Origin: Symbiodinium natans
Lineage: Eukaryota; Sar; Dinophyceae; Suessiales; Symbiodiniaceae
Direction of reading: 5' to 3'
Assembly: GCA_905221605.1 (NCBI GenBank)
Contig: CAJNDS010002738.1
Span: 79,001-139,000, forward strand
DNA length: 60,000 nt
Part shown: positions 59,114 to 60,000 of the stretch, piece after piece
Position numbering within the stretch: position 1 is the first letter of the stretch
Layout of the letters: the number at the start of each line of letters is the position of its first letter
The notes under the pieces: model-generated
Told to the model about the DNA's origin: nothing
Seen by the model: the letters and a program-made list of their open reading frames with translations, nothing else
Databases searched by the model: none
Translations under genes and position numbers: made by a program

Positions 59114-60000
59114 CTAGAACCCGCTAGAAGCTAGGAGCTGGCACCAAGCTGCATCCAAACGAAACTGAAGTCTTGACACGCAGTGATATGCCCTTCCAGG
59201 TCCTAAACCCAACAGCCGCTGAACTCTCAAAGAAAACCTGAGCAACTTTGATGGCCGCGGGACAACAGGCGAGGTGTGCGCATGGCCAAGCCCCGAAGCC
59301 CGGGCTTCAGCGCCCCGTCGCGCGTGCCCAGAGTTGCCTGACAGGGCTGACAGGGTGTCTGGTTAGCCCCGAATCCTTGGGAATACTTACGCGCAGACGC
59401 AAAGATCGTTTCCGGCTCGAGATTGGGGTCGAAAGGTAGGGCACGAGTGCAGGATGTTTTTTAAGATCAGGAGTAGCAGGCCACCCCGTTGCCGCAGACT
59501 GGACCTTGCGTGTTATCAGCACTGCAGCAAGGTGGATGAACCCTCGGAATGGCTCTGTTTTTGTGAAGACATGAAAGGTTCTGGCCGGAAACTTGTGGTT
59601 TGGGAAGGGAAGACCCAAGCATGCAAGAAACATTGTGCAGCTCTCTGCAACTCGTAACTCATCGAAACTCTCTTCCAGCGCCCCGGATTTGGCAACGGTG
59701 CAAAGGTCTGTTCACCTTTCATCCACCTGCTGCCCTTCCCATTCCACCAGAACGAAACCTCCACAATTCCAACTGCCAGGCCAATGCTGTGGACGAAGCT
59801 GCGATATGCTTCTTCTCATTAGTCTTGGCTAGCTGTTCAGGTCTTCCTCACGTCTAGACCCTTAACCCAATCGGCTGTCGGCAGTGTGACCTCCATCGTC
59901 TCTGCGATGGAATGGAAGGGCACAGGGTAAGCCAGCAAGACCTGAATACAAACCGAACAGCAGGCTAGGACAAAACTGGACATCGATCAACACCAATAGT
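59114..60000. other. Right-end spacer
   Basis: One plus-strand frame at 59454-59657 is somewhat protein-like (QHCSKVDEPSEWLCFCEDMK) and lies opposite a minus-strand frame of 108 codons. No gene model could be made; upstream exons of the leftward membrane gene may lie beyond the window. Confidence 0.35.

Overview
This window looks like nuclear DNA of a dinoflagellate. The evidence is a very low coding density, coding sequence cut into many exons of about 28 to 150 bases, and introns that always end in AG but start with GT, GC or GA. In the exon chains I could follow, GC and GA together outnumber GT. Simple repeats are abundant, including about 770 bases of TG at the left end, and one gene carries Cys-rich PAN/Apple-like repeats with poly-Thr linkers of a kind common in dinoflagellates. 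Nothing indicates a bacterium or virus: there are no operons and no long contiguous genes. A Polarella-like or Symbiodiniaceae-like host is an inference, not something shown.

Three genes are well supported because exon phases, splice sites and protein motifs agree. All three lie on the minus strand. (1) About 25.5 to 20.5 kb is the pore and cytoplasmic half of a voltage-gated-type cation channel: P-loop with a TMDSW filter, S6, two EF-hands and a coiled-coil tail. (2) 42,412 to 39,564 is a complete eight-exon gene for a 541-residue protein with an N-terminal signal anchor, two Thr-rich linkers and four PAN/Apple-like repeats. One of its introns has the anatomy of an introner, a DNA-transposon-like element with an 8-base target duplication and inverted ends. 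(3) About 53 to 43.9 kb is an orthologue of IQUB, the IQ-motif and ubiquitin-like axonemal protein of cilia and flagella, spread over at least 21 exons.

Less certain genes surround these. There are coiled-coil exon chains on the minus strand at 1.9-3.0 kb and 5.1-8.6 kb. A coiled-coil gene lies on the plus strand at 27.6-29.3 kb. A new gene start lies on the minus strand at 32.2 kb. Plus-strand exons end at 34.0 and 38.0 kb. A two-pass or three-pass membrane protein gene lies on the minus strand at 59.1-58.07 kb. A reverse-transcriptase-like remnant sits at 57.0-57.2 kb. Orientation is mixed: the three firm genes all read leftward, and plus-strand genes sit between them.

The rest is introns, spacer and low-complexity sequence: TG, CA, TC, GA and TA microsatellites, short minisatellites, an AT-rich island at 10.0-10.4 kb, and G or T homopolymers. 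In this GC-balanced DNA both strands often look open. Several attractive ORFs proved to be antisense or intron sequence once a gene model was fixed, so isolated exon calls are given low confidence. I saw no rRNA, convincing tRNA, CRISPR array or complete transposon.
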